A stretch of 13,940 nucleotides of DNA from Eudoraea sp. (GTDB lineage: Bacteria; Bacteroidota; Bacteroidia; Flavobacteriales; Flavobacteriaceae): NCBI GenBank assembly GCA_013041785.1, contig JABDRK010000231.1, forward strand, positions 1 through 13,940. The letters are read 5' to 3'. Below are positions 7,131 to 13,940 of the stretch, in pieces. Both the position numbers and the translations under genes were made by a program. The number at the start of each line of letters is the position of its first letter. The first letter of the stretch is position 1. The notes under the pieces were generated by a model that ran no database searches, had not been told where the DNA came from, and saw nothing but the letters and a program-made list of their open reading frames with translations.

Positions 7131-7583
7131 ATGATAAAAATAAAAACAACAATTATTGGACTTTTTTTAGTCTTTATCACTGGTCAGGTAGCCCTGGCAC
7201 AATCCCCGGACATTAAGCAGGAAATCAAGGAGCTCTCCGAACAAAAGTGGCAATGGATGGCGGATAAAAATGCCGATAGTCTGGCTATACTTTTCCACGA
7301 CAAGGCCAAGTTTGTGCATATGGGCGGCACCTGGGGCAAAGACCGGGAGGTGGACATCATAAGAAGCGGTCGCATCCATTACAAGAAAGCCGATATCCAC
7401 GAAGTCATGGTAGAAATGCTGAACGAGGGCACCGTCATTCTTTGGAACCGAATAACCTTGCTGGCCGTAGTGGGCAGTAACGAAGTGACCAACCCTTTTA
7501 TGGTGACCGAAGTATATGTCAAAGAGAACAACGATTGGAAATTGGCCGATTTGACTTTTAGCAAGCTTCTCATCAGAGAGTAA
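7131..7583 (+). CDS. Exported NTF2-like (DUF4440) protein, second of a tandem pair
   Basis: 150 residues with a signal peptide ending QVALAQ (cleavage after Ala23). It aligns end to end with the preceding protein without a sizeable gap; about 73 of 118 residues match in my count by eye. Shared blocks are QEIKELS, WMADK, LFHDKxKFVHM, KDRE, LWNRITL and DLTFS. Differences are concentrated around residues 92-100 and 108-116, where the paralogue has DDTTV and RGNDVSNEF. This pattern suggests a kept fold with changed pocket edges, or a heterodimer. Function is unknown. The next gene starts 37 bases downstream. Confidence 0.85.
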   Translation: MIKIKTTIIGLFLVFITGQVALAQSPDIKQEIKELSEQKWQWMADKNADSLAILFHDKAKFVHMGGTWGKDREVDIIRSGRIHYKKADIHEVMVEMLNEGTVILWNRITLLAVVGSNEVTNPFMVTEVYVKENNDWKLADLTFSKLLIRE

Positions 7584-7620
7584 TACTAAGGTGGATTGTC
7601 AAACAAATTGTAGTGTTAAA

Positions 7621-9255
7621 ATGAAAAAAATGAGAAAAGGTATTTTGGGATTGGTTTTGATCTTAAGCGCATCGATAACTGCACAAGAAATTGTTGACAA
7701 CGCTACAAAAGTAAAAACCGAATTGGGTGTTATTCGTGGCGTAAATGAAGGTGATGTTGATAGTTTTAAGGGAATTCCTTATGCTGCTCCCCCGGTAGGA
7801 GCGTTTCGCTGGCGTCCCCCACAACCCCTGACCCCCTGGGAGGGTGAACTGGATGCAAGTGAGTTCGGTTCAAATTGTGCCCAGTCCGGTTGGGGCGCAG
7901 CCCCGGGAACCATTAGCGAAGGCTCGTCAGAAGATTGCCTTTACCTCAATTTGTGGAAACCCGCAGGAACCGAGGCAAAAAATTTACCGGTTATGGTATG
8001 GATACACGGTGGCGCCTTCGTTGGCGGTAGCGGTTCAGGTCCCGGTACGTTTGGGGACAAATTTGCCAAACAAGGCATTATTTTGGTCACTTTGAATTAC
8101 CGCTTAGGTCGGCTGGGCCATTTTGCGTTCCCTGCTTTAAGCCGGGAATACCCTGAAGAACCCAAGGGCAGTTATGCCTATATGGACCAGATTGCGGCTT
8201 TGGATTGGATTCAGCAACATATAGGAGCCTTTGGTGGCGACGAGAACAATGTGACTATTTTCGGATTTTCTGCGGGTGGCGTATCGGTTCATTCACTTAT
8301 GACTATTCCGGATGCGAAAGGCCTTTTCCACAAGGCCATTAGTCAATCCGGCGGAGGCCGGGATGGTGTGCTTACCGCAAGGCCCATACGTGAAGAAAAC
8401 GCCGATCCTTTTTACGCAGTTTCCGCAGAAACTATAGGAATAAATTTTGCCCGTAAACACGGTATCGAAGGTACCGATGCAACAGCCCTCGCTAAGCTTC
8501 GGGCCCTTAGCGTGGAGGAAATTGTAGATGGAGGCCAGGAATCTGATGGTCAGGGAGGCCCGCGCATCTATTCAGGACCGATTCTGGATGGCAAATTGGT
8601 GGTGGAAACCGCCGAGAGTGCATACAAGGCGGGCAGACAGGCAAAGATCCCTCTTATCATAGGGTCTAATAGCGCTGAAATAGGCGGAGGCTTTGTCAAT
8701 AGTAGCAATTCAAAGGAAGAACTATTTTCTCTGTTTGGAGAACTTGGAGCAGCAGCCAAAGCTGCCTATGACCCTGATGGCACTAAAGATTTCGCCGAGG
8801 TAATCACGAAGTTCAATACGGACTGGGTTTGGGCCGAACCTGGACGATTTGCTGCCAGCGCAATGGCTGCTCAGGGTGAACCGGCCTATATCTACCATTT
8901 TGATTTCGTTCCTGCCCCAATGAAAGGGCGCATGCCCTATGGTGCCGGTCACGGCTCCGAAGTCGGTTATGTATTCAACAACCTAGATGCACGTTGGGGT
9001 AATCCTGAAACAACTCCTGAGGACATAAAAGTTGCTGAAATGATGAATGGGTTTTGGGCCAACTTTGCCAAGACAGGTAATCCCAATGGGGAGGGGCTGC
9101 CAAATTGGCCCGTGTACACTCTCAAAAAGGGTGAAATTCTTGACATCCAGCCCGATGGTAAGCCGATTGGGAAAAAAGATCCCAGACAAGCGAGACTGGA
9201 TGTGATCGAAAAAGCTTTTAAATTGAGAAGTCAGTTACAATCCCGTGGTATTTAA
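7621..9255 (+). CDS. Exported type-B carboxylesterase (para-nitrobenzyl esterase family)
   Basis: 544 residues from the ATG at 7621, preferred over an in-frame GTG at 7591 because it starts a signal peptide (MKKMRKGILGLVLILSASITAQ, cleavage after Ala21). All family landmarks are present: GIPYAAPPVG (51-60), SEDCLYLNLW (103-112), the oxyanion loop WIHGGAFVGGSG (127-138), and LNYRLGRLGHFAFP. The nucleophile elbow is GFSAGG with Ser217, the acid is Glu353 in SNSAEIGG, and the base is His444 in GAGHGSE. Length is normal for the family. It should hydrolyse carboxylic esters in the periplasm or outside the cell; the substrate is not predictable. It is the third and largest hydrolase of the cluster and uses a standard Ser-Glu-His triad, unlike the other two. 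Confidence 0.93.
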   Translation: MKKMRKGILGLVLILSASITAQEIVDNATKVKTELGVIRGVNEGDVDSFKGIPYAAPPVGAFRWRPPQPLTPWEGELDASEFGSNCAQSGWGAAPGTISEGSSEDCLYLNLWKPAGTEAKNLPVMVWIHGGAFVGGSGSGPGTFGDKFAKQGIILVTLNYRLGRLGHFAFPALSREYPEEPKGSYAYMDQIAALDWIQQHIGAFGGDENNVTIFGFSAGGVSVHSLMTIPDAKGLFHKAISQSGGGRDGVLTARPIREENADPFYAVSAETIGINFARKHGIEGTDATALAKLRALSVEEIVDGGQESDGQGGPRIYSGPILDGKLVVETAESAYKAGRQAKIPLIIGSNSAEIGGGFVNSSNSKEELFSLFGELGAAAKAAYDPDGTKDFAEVITKFNTDWVWAEPGRFAASAMAAQGEPAYIYHFDFVPAPMKGRMPYGAGHGSEVGYVFNNLDARWGNPETTPEDIKVAEMMNGFWANFAKTGNPNGEGLPNWPVYTLKKGEILDIQPDGKPIGKKDPRQARLDVIEKAFKLRSQLQSRGI

Positions 9256-9281
9256 CCAAGGATTACGAATTGTAAAGTGCT

Positions 9282-9893
9282 ATGCATAAAATTGTTATTC
9301 TATTGTTGCTTTTTTCTTCTGGCTTGCAGAGGCATTCAGCACAAGCGCTGGAGGATTTGGATGATAGGATTTTAATTGTTTATCTCTCCCGTACCAACAA
9401 CACCAAAGCAGTTGCCGAAATCATCCAGAAACAGGTGGGCGGGGATTTGGTGGCTTTGGAGTTGGAAGATCCCTACCCTGAAGACTATAGTGCTATTGTA
9501 AAACAAGTAGCCAAAGAAAATGAAACCGGGTTCTTGCCTCCACTGAAAACCCGTGTCGATTTAGAAAAGTACGATATCATATTCCTGGGGTTTCCGACCT
9601 GGGGTATGCGGCTGCCACCACCACTGAAAAGTTTTTTAAACGGTAATGATCTGTCGGGTAAAACACTGATTCCATTTAATACGCATGGGGGTTATGGTGT
9701 GGGGAGTTGTTTCCGGACCATTAAAGAGTTATGTCCAGAAAGTGAGATTCTCAAAGGCTTTTCAATACGCGGTGGCAGTGAACGGGATGGTATACATCTG
9801 GCTATTCAGGGAAATAGAATAAAGGTGGTGGCAAAAGAAGTTGATAAATGGTTGACTGAGCTCGCTGTGTTACACCCTAAAAATAAAAAATGA
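9282..9893 (+). CDS. Exported flavodoxin-family protein
   Basis: 203 residues. Residues 1-22 form a signal peptide (KIVILLLLFSSGL core, HSAQA cleavage region). The flavodoxin domain follows: RILIVYLSRTNNT (29-41) with the FMN-phosphate loop Ser36-Arg-Thr-Asn-Asn-Thr41, then FLGFPTWGMRLPPPLKSFL (101-119), a flavin-ring-contacting loop, and FNTHGGYGVGS (132-142). This is the short-chain 'flavodoxin_4' type, which carries electrons or has quinone or small-molecule reductase activity. It is unusual for a flavodoxin to have an N-terminal export signal, because FMN is loaded in the cytoplasm. In this cluster it could pass electrons to or from an exported redox enzyme, which is inference. A 90-bp gap separates it from the 2Fe-2S subunit gene. 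Confidence 0.86.
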   Translation: MHKIVILLLLFSSGLQRHSAQALEDLDDRILIVYLSRTNNTKAVAEIIQKQVGGDLVALELEDPYPEDYSAIVKQVAKENETGFLPPLKTRVDLEKYDIIFLGFPTWGMRLPPPLKSFLNGNDLSGKTLIPFNTHGGYGVGSCFRTIKELCPESEILKGFSIRGGSERDGIHLAIQGNRIKVVAKEVDKWLTELAVLHPKNKK

Positions 9894-9983
9894 AACTTTA
9901 ACACAAAGTGAGTCAACAAGGCTTCAATTTGTAGCATATAAGCAGCTAAAAATCAGTATATTCAAAGAACTTATTTTTAAATC

Positions 9984-10439
9984 ATGGCAAAAATTAACTT
10001 AAACATTAACGGGACAACACGGGAAGTGGATGTTGACCCCAATACACCCTTGCTTTGGGTGTTGCGAGATCATCTGAATTTATTCGGTACAAAATACGGC
10101 TGTGGTATTGCCCAATGTGGCAGTTGCACCGTTCATTTAGACGGCGTGGCCGTTAGGGCGTGTATGGTAACCACAGCTATGGTGGGCAATCAGGAAGTAA
10201 CCACCATTGAAGGGCTTTCGGAAAACGGAGACCACCCGGTTCAAAAGGCCTGGCTGGAATTGGATGTACCCCAATGCGGGTATTGTCAAACCGGCCAAAT
10301 TATGTCTGCAGTTGCCCTCTTGGAAAAAAATCCGGAACCATCGGATGCGGAAATTGAAATGGCTATGAACGGCAATATCTGCCGTTGCGGAACCTATGTA
10401 AGGATCAAGAAGGCCATCAAGCTGGCTGCCAATTCATAA
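9984..10439 (+). CDS. iorA: 2Fe-2S subunit of a molybdenum hydroxylase (isoquinoline 1-oxidoreductase alpha type)
   Basis: 151 residues, the standard length. The N-terminal plant-ferredoxin-type domain holds Cys40, Cys45, Cys48 and Cys60 ([11 protein letters not shown]...RAC). The C-terminal helical domain holds Cys98, Cys101, Cys133 and Cys135 ([11 protein letters not shown]...NICRCGTY). Together they bind two 2Fe-2S clusters that carry electrons away from the molybdopterin of the large subunit. There is no signal peptide; export together with the Tat-signalled partner encoded 23 bases downstream is expected from related systems. The gene symbol names the family; isoquinoline is not necessarily the substrate. 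The 90 bp upstream hold only a weak promoter-like TCAATTTG (9924-9931), so the gene may be read from the upstream operon or start its own unit. Confidence 0.94.
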   Translation: MAKINLNINGTTREVDVDPNTPLLWVLRDHLNLFGTKYGCGIAQCGSCTVHLDGVAVRACMVTTAMVGNQEVTTIEGLSENGDHPVQKAWLELDVPQCGYCQTGQIMSAVALLEKNPEPSDAEIEMAMNGNICRCGTYVRIKKAIKLAANS

Positions 10440-10462
10440 TTCATCCACCTAATTCAGGAATA

Positions 10463-12724
10463 ATGACACTTATAAAAACACAAATCGGAAGACGTGCCTT
10501 CATAAAAAACACAAGTCTTGCCAGTGGCGGACTCGTTCTTGGTTTCAGCATTTTCAATTCCTGCAGGCCAAAGGATATGGAAACAATGGCTATCCGGGAA
10601 ATGCCCAAGGAATGGTTTGAGATCAATGCCTATTTGAAGATTGGCGATAATGGGCTGGTAACCATCATGTCTCCCAATCCGGAATTCGGCCAGGGAGTAA
10701 TCACCTCCATGCCCATGATTGTAGCCGATGAACTGGATGTTGCCTGGAAGGATGTGCTCGTTGAGCAGGCCAATCTGGATGCAGAGGAATACGGCTGGCA
10801 ATTCACCGGCGGAAGCCAGGGGATTCGACGCCGTTGGCAGGGACTTAGAATGGCCGGGGCTACAGCAAAACAAATGTTGAAAGAAGCCGCGGCAGAATCC
10901 TGGCAGGTGCCTGTCTCGGAAATTTCGGCATCAGAAGGGGTCCTAAGTCATAAAGGCAGCGGAAATTCAGCTGGATATGGTGAAATGGCTTCATTGGCTG
11001 CCCAAAGGGAAGTACCAGAGGAAGTGCCTCTGAAAGAAATCAAGGATTTTACCATTATAGGAACTTCCAAAAAGGATGTGGAAGCCCTGAAAGTTGTTAC
11101 CGGCAAACCATTATTTGGAGTTGATTATCAGTTTGAGGGTGCCTTGGTTGCCATGGCTAAACACCCTCCTGCATTTGGGCTGAAACTAAAGTCCTTTGAC
11201 GATAGCAGGGTAAGGAATATGCCGGGAATTGTGGATGTTTTCAAAATAAAAACCCTTGAAGACGACGCCACCCGGGGATATTTTGACACCACTGCCTTTA
11301 CTGAATTGGTGGTAATCGTTGGGAAAACCACCTGGGAGGTCATGAATGCGAAAAAGCAGTTAAGCGTGGATTGGGAACCCATTGCTGATTCCAAATTGAC
11401 CCTGGACCGCTTTGGCACACAAATGGAAGTTGAGGTACCGAAAGGCCTCGAAAATACGAATGACCATTACGCTCAGATGATTAAAATGGCAGCTGAACCT
11501 GGTACCGTTGCCCGAAAAGATGGAGATCCGGCAGCCGCCTTTAAAAATGCGGCCAGGGTCATCGAAAGGTCCTACAGCTGTCCGTTCCTGGCGCACAACT
11601 GCATGGAACCCATGAACTTTTTTGCCCACGTTACCGATGAGGTAGTAAAATTGGCCGGACCGCTACAGGCCCCTGCTTTGGCCGAAGCCACAGTGGCCGC
11701 CCGCCTGGGCGTTCCTGTTGAAAAAATAGAGGTAGAACTTACGCGAATGGGCGGTGGATTTGGAAGAAGGGCCTATGGACATTACGCTGTTGAAGCAGCC
11801 CTGATTTCAAAACAGGTTAAAGCCCCGGTGAAATTGGTCTACGACCGTGAAGACGATATGACCTTTGGTATTTATCGACCATCTTATCACGCGACCTATC
11901 GTGCAGCACTGGATGAAAACAACAATTTGATTGCATTCCATGTAAAAGCCGGTGGAGTGCCAGAAACACCTTTATTTGCCAATCGTTTTCCTGCCGGAGC
12001 GGTGGATAATTACCTGGCAGAACAATGGGAAATCAATTCAAACATAACCATAGGGGCCTTCCGTGCGCCGCGCTCAAATTTTATGGCGGGTGTTGAACAA
12101 GCCTTTCTGGATGAAGTTGCTGAAGCGGCCGGGAAAGATCCGATTGAATTTAGGCTAGAGCTACTGAACCGGGCAAAGGAAAAGCCGGTTGGGGAACGAA
12201 ATGATTACGACCCTGAACGCTACGCAGGCGTATTAAAACTGGTCCGTGATAAATCAAACTGGAATGAATCGGCTCCTGGATCTTACCGTGGAGTATCGGC
12301 TTATTTATGCCACAACAGCTATGCCGCCCATGTGCTGGATGTTGTTTTGGAAGGTGATACACCTAAGGTGGAAAAAGTGGTCTGTGCTATTGATTGCGGT
12401 ATTGTGGTAAATCCCGATGCTGCTGCAAATATGGCCGAAGGGGCCATAGTTGACGGTATAGGCAACGCCATGTATGGTAACCTTTCCTTTAAGGACGGCA
12501 GGCCGGAACAATCCAATTTTGACCGGTACAGGATCATTCGGCACAGTGAAGCGCCTAAAGAAATTAAGGTACATTTTGTCAATAACGAAATTGACCCAAC
12601 CGGTTTGGGAGAACCCCCGTTCCCGCCGGTAATGGGGGCATTGGCCAATGCGCTTTACAAGGCAACGGGGAGAAGGGTTTACCATCAACCCTTTATTTCC
12701 GACCGGCCTCCTTTAGTGGGATAA
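10463..12724 (+). CDS. iorB: Molybdopterin-binding large subunit of a molybdenum hydroxylase (IorB type), first copy
   Basis: 753 residues from the ATG at 10463. A longer in-frame opening from 10385 would overlap the iorA gene and bury the Tat signal. The Tat signal is GRRAFIK (9-15) plus a hydrophobic stretch to residue 31. FNSC puts a Cys at 34, so a lipidated Tat substrate is possible. Landmarks of the aldehyde oxidase/xanthine dehydrogenase family, single-chain IorB type, follow: PNPEFGQGVIT (71-81), GGSQGIRRRWQGLRMAG (116-132), GGGFGRRAYGHYAVEAALIS (430-449), APRSNFMAGVEQAFLDE (535-551), CGIVVNPDAAANMAEGAI (645-662), and GLGEPP with the conserved catalytic Glu717. It would hydroxylate an aldehyde or N-heterocycle using water, with electrons leaving through IorA. 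No cytochrome c domain is attached, so the final electron acceptor is unknown. Confidence 0.93.
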   Translation: MTLIKTQIGRRAFIKNTSLASGGLVLGFSIFNSCRPKDMETMAIREMPKEWFEINAYLKIGDNGLVTIMSPNPEFGQGVITSMPMIVADELDVAWKDVLVEQANLDAEEYGWQFTGGSQGIRRRWQGLRMAGATAKQMLKEAAAESWQVPVSEISASEGVLSHKGSGNSAGYGEMASLAAQREVPEEVPLKEIKDFTIIGTSKKDVEALKVVTGKPLFGVDYQFEGALVAMAKHPPAFGLKLKSFDDSRVRNMPGIVDVFKIKTLEDDATRGYFDTTAFTELVVIVGKTTWEVMNAKKQLSVDWEPIADSKLTLDRFGTQMEVEVPKGLENTNDHYAQMIKMAAEPGTVARKDGDPAAAFKNAARVIERSYSCPFLAHNCMEPMNFFAHVTDEVVKLAGPLQAPALAEATVAARLGVPVEKIEVELTRMGGGFGRRAYGHYAVEAALISKQVKAPVKLVYDREDDMTFGIYRPSYHATYRAALDENNNLIAFHVKAGGVPETPLFANRFPAGAVDNYLAEQWEINSNITIGAFRAPRSNFMAGVEQAFLDEVAEAAGKDPIEFRLELLNRAKEKPVGERNDYDPERYAGVLKLVRDKSNWNESAPGSYRGVSAYLCHNSYAAHVLDVVLEGDTPKVEKVVCAIDCGIVVNPDAAANMAEGAIVDGIGNAMYGNLSFKDGRPEQSNFDRYRIIRHSEAPKEIKVHFVNNEIDPTGLGEPPFPPVMGALANALYKATGRRVYHQPFISDRPPLVG

Positions 12725-12786
12725 ATGGAGCAATTATACCCTGAAGCGGCCCAGCATATTGGTCGCTAAAACATATTGGAAAGAAA
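12725..12786. other. Gap between the two iorB-type genes with a small hairpin and a direct repeat
   Basis: AGCGGCC (12745-12751) pairs with GGTCGCT (12761-12767), seven pairs including one G-T wobble, with a nine-base loop. CATATTGG occurs twice, at 12755-12762 and 12772-12779. No T-run follows, so termination is doubtful. The structure may adjust expression of the second large subunit or stabilise the upstream part of the message. It is short enough to be chance. Confidence 0.3.
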
Positions 12787-13940
12787 ATGACCGTGATTAA
12801 AACCAAAGTCGGGAGACGCGCTTTTATAAAGAATGCCAGTTTGGCTGGCAGTGGCCTTGTTTTGGGTTTTAGCTGGCTGAATTCCTGTAAACCCGAAGAG
12901 GCCGGAAAAATGGTCGCCCGGGAAATGCCAAAAGAATGGTTTGAAATCAATGGTTATTTGAAAATCGGAGAAAATGGGTTAGTGACTATCATGTCTCCCA
13001 ATCCCGAAGGAGGCCAGAATGTTAAGACTTCCATGCCCATGATTGTCGCCGATGAACTGGATGTAGATTGGGCAGCCGTTCTTGTAGAACAAGCACCTTT
13101 GAACACCGAATTGTACAGCCGACAGTTTATTGGGGGTAGCCAGGCAATTCGACGTGGCTGGGCAGGCTTGCGGATGGCAGGGGCCTCCGCCCGCCAAATG
13201 CTTCGGGAAGCTGCAGCCGGGGAATGGGAAGTTCCCGTCGCAGAAGTAACCACAGAAATGGGTATGCTGCATCATAAATCCAGCGGACGTTCCCTTACCT
13301 ATGGGGAAGTAGCCGCTGCCGCTTCCCAGCTTGCTGTTCCTGAAGAAGTGCAGCTGAAGGAGGTGGAGGATTTTGATATCATTGGGACTTCACGTAAAAA
13401 TGTAGAGGGAGAAAATATGGTGACCGGCAAGTCCTTGTTTGGATCAGACATACACCAGGAAGGCATGCTGATTGCCATGATCGTCCACCCTCCGGCTTTT
13501 GGTAAAAAACTAAAGTCATTTGATGATTCGGGGATCAGATCAATGCCAGGAATAAAGGATGTATTTAGTATCAAGGTACTGGAAGATGACTTTGAAAGAC
13601 AGCATTTTGACACCTGCACCTTTCTTGAAGTTGTAGTCATTGTGGGGGATTCTACCTGGGAGGTCATGAATGCCAAAAAAGCAATAGCCGTTGAATGGGA
13701 ACCTTTTGGAACCTACACAGAACAAAAAAGATTTTATGGAAGGCCAAGTGCCCAGACCATTACTATCCCGGCCGGTTTAGAGAATACAAAAGATCACAGG
13801 GCTGAGATGGCTGAGATGGCATCTATGCAGCCCAGCGTGGTTCGTAAGGATGGTAACCCGGGGGATGCCTTTAAAAAAGCCGCTAAAGTAATCGAACGGA
13901 CGTATACCGCTCCTTTCCTTGCCCACAATTGTATGGAGCC
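12787..13940 (+). CDS. iorB: Molybdopterin-binding large subunit of a molybdenum hydroxylase (IorB type), second copy, cut by window edge
   Basis: The frame is open from the ATG at 12787 to the edge, giving 384 codons, about half of the 753 in the first copy. It starts MTVIKTKVGRRAFIKNASLA, a Tat signal, followed by LNSC with Cys34, a better lipobox than in copy one. Identity to the first copy is about three quarters over the first 100 residues by eye and lower afterwards. GGSQAIRRGWAGLRMAGA aligns to the GGSQGIRRRWQGLRMAG block, and FLAHNCMEP is shared at the edge. The most divergent part is around residues 309-330. The molybdopterin-contacting GGGFGRR block and the catalytic Glu are beyond the edge, so catalytic competence cannot be judged here. 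No second iorA lies between the copies, so both would rely on the same 2Fe-2S subunit, unless another lies downstream. Confidence 0.93.
   Translation, partial: MTVIKTKVGRRAFIKNASLAGSGLVLGFSWLNSCKPEEAGKMVAREMPKEWFEINGYLKIGENGLVTIMSPNPEGGQNVKTSMPMIVADELDVDWAAVLVEQAPLNTELYSRQFIGGSQAIRRGWAGLRMAGASARQMLREAAAGEWEVPVAEVTTEMGMLHHKSSGRSLTYGEVAAAASQLAVPEEVQLKEVEDFDIIGTSRKNVEGENMVTGKSLFGSDIHQEGMLIAMIVHPPAFGKKLKSFDDSGIRSMPGIKDVFSIKVLEDDFERQHFDTCTFLEVVVIVGDSTWEVMNAKKAIAVEWEPFGTYTEQKRFYGRPSAQTITIPAGLENTKDHRAEMAEMASMQPSVVRKDGNPGDAFKKAAKVIERTYTAPFLAHNCME

Noticed and set aside
9895..9909. ACTTT...AAAGT inverted repeat just after the flavodoxin stop
   Set aside because: Five AT-rich pairs and no T-run; too weak to call a terminator.
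9924..9931. TCAATTTG as a promoter box for the 2Fe-2S subunit gene
   Set aside because: One mismatch to TAnnTTTG at a key position and no -33 element; mentioned only as weak in the gene entry.
10385..10462. Upstream extension of the first iorB-type reading frame
   Set aside because: It overlaps the end of iorA in another frame and would place 26 extra residues before the Tat signal; the ATG at 10463 begins with the expected short, positively charged n-region.
10454..10873. 139-codon open frame on the minus strand
   Set aside because: It is antisense to the conserved N-terminal part of the iorB-type gene; a similar shadow appears opposite the second copy, as expected from shared sequence.
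12725..12769. 14-codon frame MEQLYPEAAQHIGR directly after the first iorB-type gene
   Set aside because: It is too short to support, has no known match, and contains the hairpin arms; coincidental openness is more likely.

Overview
The window looks like a chromosomal segment of a member of the Bacteroidota, most likely a marine-type Flavobacteriaceae. The grounds are a DUF5916/CBM9-like outer-membrane protein, a Bacteroidota-style AraC-family regulator, starts that mostly lack a Shine-Dalgarno sequence, signal peptides ending in ...AQ, and one exact match to the Bacteroidota -7 promoter box (TAnnTTTG). The species assignment is inference. I see no rRNA, tRNA, CRISPR array, insertion sequence or phage gene.

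Layout. Positions 1-291 (minus strand) hold the first 97 codons of an AraC-family regulator that runs off the left edge. A 159-bp divergent intergenic region follows, with candidate promoters and a small dyad. Next is a 732-residue DUF5916 protein (451-2649, plus). After a 134-bp gap containing an imperfect hairpin, eleven further genes run on the plus strand to the right edge with small gaps or a 4-base overlap; the largest gaps are 90 and 62 bp. In order they are: exported carboxymuconolactone decarboxylase (CMD) family protein, alpha/beta hydrolase with a cysteine nucleophile, cupin lipoprotein, esterase-713-like alpha/beta hydrolase, antibiotic-biosynthesis-monooxygenase (ABM) domain protein, two tandem NTF2-like/DUF4440 paralogues, type-B carboxylesterase, exported flavodoxin, a 2Fe-2S subunit (IorA type), and two successive molybdenum hydroxylase large subunits (IorB type), the second cut by the right edge.

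How the genes may work together. Ten of the eleven clustered genes start with a Sec, lipoprotein or Tat export signal. The exception, the 2Fe-2S subunit, would be expected to travel with its Tat-exported partner. The cluster therefore reads as one extracytoplasmic set of enzymes: three hydrolases with three different nucleophile elbows, small redox and lyase-type folds (CMD, cupin, ABM, flavodoxin, NTF2-like), and a molybdenum hydroxylase with a duplicated catalytic subunit. A reasonable hypothesis is periplasmic breakdown or detoxification of a small ester, lactone, aldehyde or N-heterocycle. The substrate cannot be read from the sequence. I do not know of a described pathway with exactly this set of genes, and this is the most interesting aspect of the window.
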